Assembly (NCBI RefSeq): GCF_028714975.1
Contig: NZ_JAQTLH010000002.1
Span: 124,001 to 188,000, forward strand
Origin: Sulfurimonas sp.
GTDB taxonomy: Bacteria > Campylobacterota > Campylobacteria > Campylobacterales > Sulfurimonadaceae
Reading direction: 5' to 3'
Length of the DNA: 64,000 nucleotides
Shown in pieces: positions 61,671-64,000 of this stretch. The translations under genes and the position numbers were made by a program. The first letter of the stretch is position 1; every line of letters begins with the position of its first letter. Under the pieces are notes generated by a model. The model had not been told where the DNA came from, made no database searches, and saw only the letters and a list, made by a program, of their open reading frames with translations.

Positions 61671-63365
61671 TTGAAAAAGAAGCTATTTCTCTTTTTTTTG
61701 TTTTCTACACTTCTTTTTGCCCAAAATACTTTGCTTTTTTTTGGCGGAAACAGAGCACTGACATCAAGAGAACTTTATGACGCACTAGAGATTCATAAGC
61801 CGCGTTTTTATGAGTTTTATGCCGATAAGCCTTCCATCGAATTAAAAGATATCGAGTTAATTAAAGAGACCCTCAAAAATTACTACAAATCCAGAGGTTT
61901 TTATCACGCAGAGATACTTCATATAAATAATGAAAACAGCATCACAATCATCATTGAAGAAAATGACCCGATTATCGTAAAGAGCGTAGCCAAAACATCA
62001 AGCTTAGATATCGGTAAAAAAATACCCTTTAAAGAGGGCGATATATTTGACGCAAATAAATTTACTCAGAGTAAAAAAGATATAAAACTTCTATATGCAA
62101 ATAACCATTTCTGCGATATTTCTATAAATGCAAAAGCATGGGTTGATATAGAGCAAAACAGCGCTTATCTGACATACGATGTATTGCAAAACGAGAGGTG
62201 TCATTTTGGAAAAATAGATGTAAAGCCGACTGAAAATATTGATGCAGATATATTAAAATCTATATTATATATAAAAGAAGGCGAATTATTTACAACAGAT
62301 AAGATAACAAAAAGTTATGAAAGTATCTATGGATACGAGGGTGTCTCAAAAGCTATAATAGATACAAATACGGATAAAAACGGCAGTGTCAATGTTACTT
62401 TAAGTGTATTTGAAAATGAAAAATCGATTCGCACCCAAGCAGGAGCAGGTGTTAGCAGTGATGAGGGAGCTATGCTTTTACTAGGAGCAAAGCACAGAAA
62501 TTTTTTAGGCAATCTAAAAACAATCGGGATTGAAACGAGATTGACTCAAATCAAGCAGACAATTAAAACTAATTTTGATATGCCTCTTTTAAACAAAAAT
62601 TTTACCGGTTTTGAAGTCGGATACGAGAATGAAGAATTTACGACTTTTAAAGAAAACAGAATTTCGGCAAATATTTTTTTAAAGCAAAATTTTTTACCTC
62701 ATACATTTAAGGAGAGTCTGGTTTTTGATAAATCCAGAACATACGATAGCAACGATGAAACGCTGTTTCCTAAGAGTTCTCTATTTTTAGTATCTCCAAA
62801 ACTTGAGTGGAATTATGATACGAGAGATAAGATACTAGAAGCAACAAGCGGATATTTTGTAAATTCTCAGATTATGGGTTCGTTAAAAAGCAGTGTCTCG
62901 GATGCGTCTTATTATAAGTTTAAATTAAACGGCGGATATATTTTCCCCATAGATGATTATATTTTTGGATTAAAGGCGACTTTCGGCTCACTCGGTGTAA
63001 GTGACGGGTATATCCCCTCATCTTATCGTTTTTTTGCCGGCGGAATGTACAGCAATCGCGCCTACGGTTATAGAAAACTCGGTCCGACAAATAGCCAAAA
63101 CGACCCAATCGGTTCGGATTCTATTTTAGAAGCGACTGCCGAGATGAGATTTGACATTTACGGCAGTTTAAGAGGAGTCCTCTTTAGCGATAATACATAT
63201 TTGGGAAACGGCAGCGTACCGAGTTATGACAACGGATATTATAGTGCAGGTTTCGGACTTCGCTATAAAACCCCGATTGGACCGATTGCTATAGATTTTG
63301 GTTTTGATATAGCAGACCCGACAAAACAGTACGCTATTCATTTTCATATCGGAGAGCTGTTTTGA
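61671..63365 (+). CDS. tamA: TamA-like outer-membrane protein (Omp85 family)
   Basis: 564 residues, TTG start. Signal peptide about 1-18 (LLFAQ). Three POTRA-like domains (about 20-260), then an Omp85 barrel with the characteristic FFAGGMYSNRAYGYR segment near 460 (the RGY/RAYG element) and the last strand ending with Phe. Length fits TamA (577) better than BamA (about 800). It works with TamB, the next gene, to move proteins or lipids to the outer membrane. It overlaps tamB by four bases. Confidence 0.9.
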   Translation: MKKKLFLFFLFSTLLFAQNTLLFFGGNRALTSRELYDALEIHKPRFYEFYADKPSIELKDIELIKETLKNYYKSRGFYHAEILHINNENSITIIIEENDPIIVKSVAKTSSLDIGKKIPFKEGDIFDANKFTQSKKDIKLLYANNHFCDISINAKAWVDIEQNSAYLTYDVLQNERCHFGKIDVKPTENIDADILKSILYIKEGELFTTDKITKSYESIYGYEGVSKAIIDTNTDKNGSVNVTLSVFENEKSIRTQAGAGVSSDEGAMLLLGAKHRNFLGNLKTIGIETRLTQIKQTIKTNFDMPLLNKNFTGFEVGYENEEFTTFKENRISANIFLKQNFLPHTFKESLVFDKSRTYDSNDETLFPKSSLFLVSPKLEWNYDTRDKILEATSGYFVNSQIMGSLKSSVSDASYYKFKLNGGYIFPIDDYIFGLKATFGSLGVSDGYIPSSYRFFAGGMYSNRAYGYRKLGPTNSQNDPIGSDSILEATAEMRFDIYGSLRGVLFSDNTYLGNGSVPSYDNGYYSAGFGLRYKTPIGPIAIDFGFDIADPTKQYAIHFHIGELF

Positions 63366-64000
63366 TAAAAAAAATCTATCTTTTTTTTTCAAATATATTA
63401 AAATCTCTGATTTTTTTAGCAGCGGTAGGATTTTTTATTCTATTTCAAGAGGATATCGCCGTATATTTGGCAAAACAGCAGCTAGAGGAGTACTCTATCG
63501 AGTATAAATCTATCGAGGGCAGACTCTTTGACGGAGTTGTAGTAAAAGAGTTGAAATATAAAGATATCGTAAAAATAGACGAACTAAAAATCAATTATAA
63601 TTTTCTTATGCTTCTAACACCGACTCCAAGGTTAAAATCTCTCAGTGCCGAGGGGGTTTATGTGGACGCCGACAAGGCTTTAAAGCTATCAAGCACTCAA
63701 ACTACGCCGTTAATCTTTGCTCTAAACATCTCAAATATTGATTTAAAAAATGGGAAAGTTAGATATAAAGAGGAGCTTTACTCTTTTGATTTAATCGGTT
63801 CTGATTTGAGTATCAGAGATAAAATAGACTTTGAAAATATTGTGCTAGATTTAAATACATCCTATGGTAAAGCATTTATAGAGGGCAATATTAAAGCAAA
63901 TCATCTAAGAGGTAAATCTGTTCTTTTAGTAGATAAAAAGATAGAAGAGAGGTATCTTGGTTTTTTGGCATATACACCGAAAAAATTGGATGTAGATTTG
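63362..64000 (+). CDS. tamB: TamB-like inner-membrane/periplasmic protein, 5' part (cut by window end)
   Basis: An open frame from TTG 63362 to the window end gives 213 residues without a stop. Residues about 8-28 form a membrane anchor (IFLAAVGFFILF); after it comes a region of AsmA/TamB-like repeating beta strands, starting YSIEYKSIEGRLFDG. TamB spans the periplasm from the inner membrane to TamA. The overlap with tamA and the domain start make the call firm although the conserved C-terminus is outside. Confidence 0.87.
   Translation, partial: MIKKIYLFFSNILKSLIFLAAVGFFILFQEDIAVYLAKQQLEEYSIEYKSIEGRLFDGVVVKELKYKDIVKIDELKINYNFLMLLTPTPRLKSLSAEGVYVDADKALKLSSTQTTPLIFALNISNIDLKNGKVRYKEELYSFDLIGSDLSIRDKIDFENIVLDLNTSYGKAFIEGNIKANHLRGKSVLLVDKKIEERYLGFLAYTPKKLDVDL

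Overview
The window looks like a chromosomal segment of a free-living Campylobacterota bacterium, most likely a Sulfurimonas-type sulfur oxidiser. This rests on the AT-rich, densely packed genes with 1-20 base overlaps, isolated TATAAT-type -10 boxes, the short HisG, and gene pairs such as pheT-aroA-ispH-rpsA and tsaE-lptB-rpoN. It is an impression from protein content and gene order, not from a database search. No rRNA, tRNA, CRISPR array, insertion sequence or phage gene was found. No gene-free stretch exceeds about 225 bases; the longest are 32358-32579, 45760-45946 and 51249-51404.

Layout. 1-6787 (+) is a housekeeping run: 3' end of pheT, aroA, ispH, rpsA, an unknown membrane protein and serA. 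A nested palindromic repeat at 6800-6870 separates it from a minus-strand tripartite efflux operon (6885-12316): TolC-like protein, short adaptor and an RND pump divided into two genes. A minus-strand HD-GYP protein follows, then a plus-strand run of an unknown gene, coaX, short-form hisG and a methyltransferase, then a minus-strand metallophosphoesterase. 17031-27126 is a surface adhesin locus: a 1524-residue LapA-type RTX adhesin and, convergent to it, its type I secretion operon (TolC, ABC transporter, HlyD adaptor, LuxR-type regulator). 27197-32357 carries YchJ-like, AEC transporter, nitroreductase, EEP phosphatase, cardiolipin synthase and manganese pyrophosphatase genes.

32580-44735 is a complete Pel exopolysaccharide operon in the order pelC-D-E-F-G-A followed by two genes that together match PelB. 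A convergent galE-type epimerase carries Cys at the residue that governs acceptance of N-acetylated sugars, which fits supply of UDP-GalNAc for Pel. The rest is mostly housekeeping: an S4-domain protein, trpD, tsaE, lptB, rpoN, an unknown secreted protein, a TIGR02757-type protein; dgkA with an LtaS-like phosphoglycerol transferase (minus); then a CoA-binding protein, ilvA, a WD40-plus-helical-repeat protein, ilvB, ilvN, two tandem lpxD genes, a 67-residue unknown, and tamA and tamB (cut by the window end).

How it fits together. Three parts point to cyclic-di-GMP-controlled attachment: an adhesin with a LapG-type cleavage region (two TAAG motifs), a PelD with a conserved c-di-GMP I-site, and an HD-GYP phosphodiesterase. 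The last third is rich in envelope building: LPS acylation and export (lpxD x2, lptB), outer-membrane assembly (tamA/tamB) and lipid recycling (dgkA, cls). I see no wholly new system. The most notable points are the rearranged Pel operon with divided PelB and linked epimerase, the divided RND pump, the doubled TAAG site, and an 84-residue repeat in the WD40 protein.
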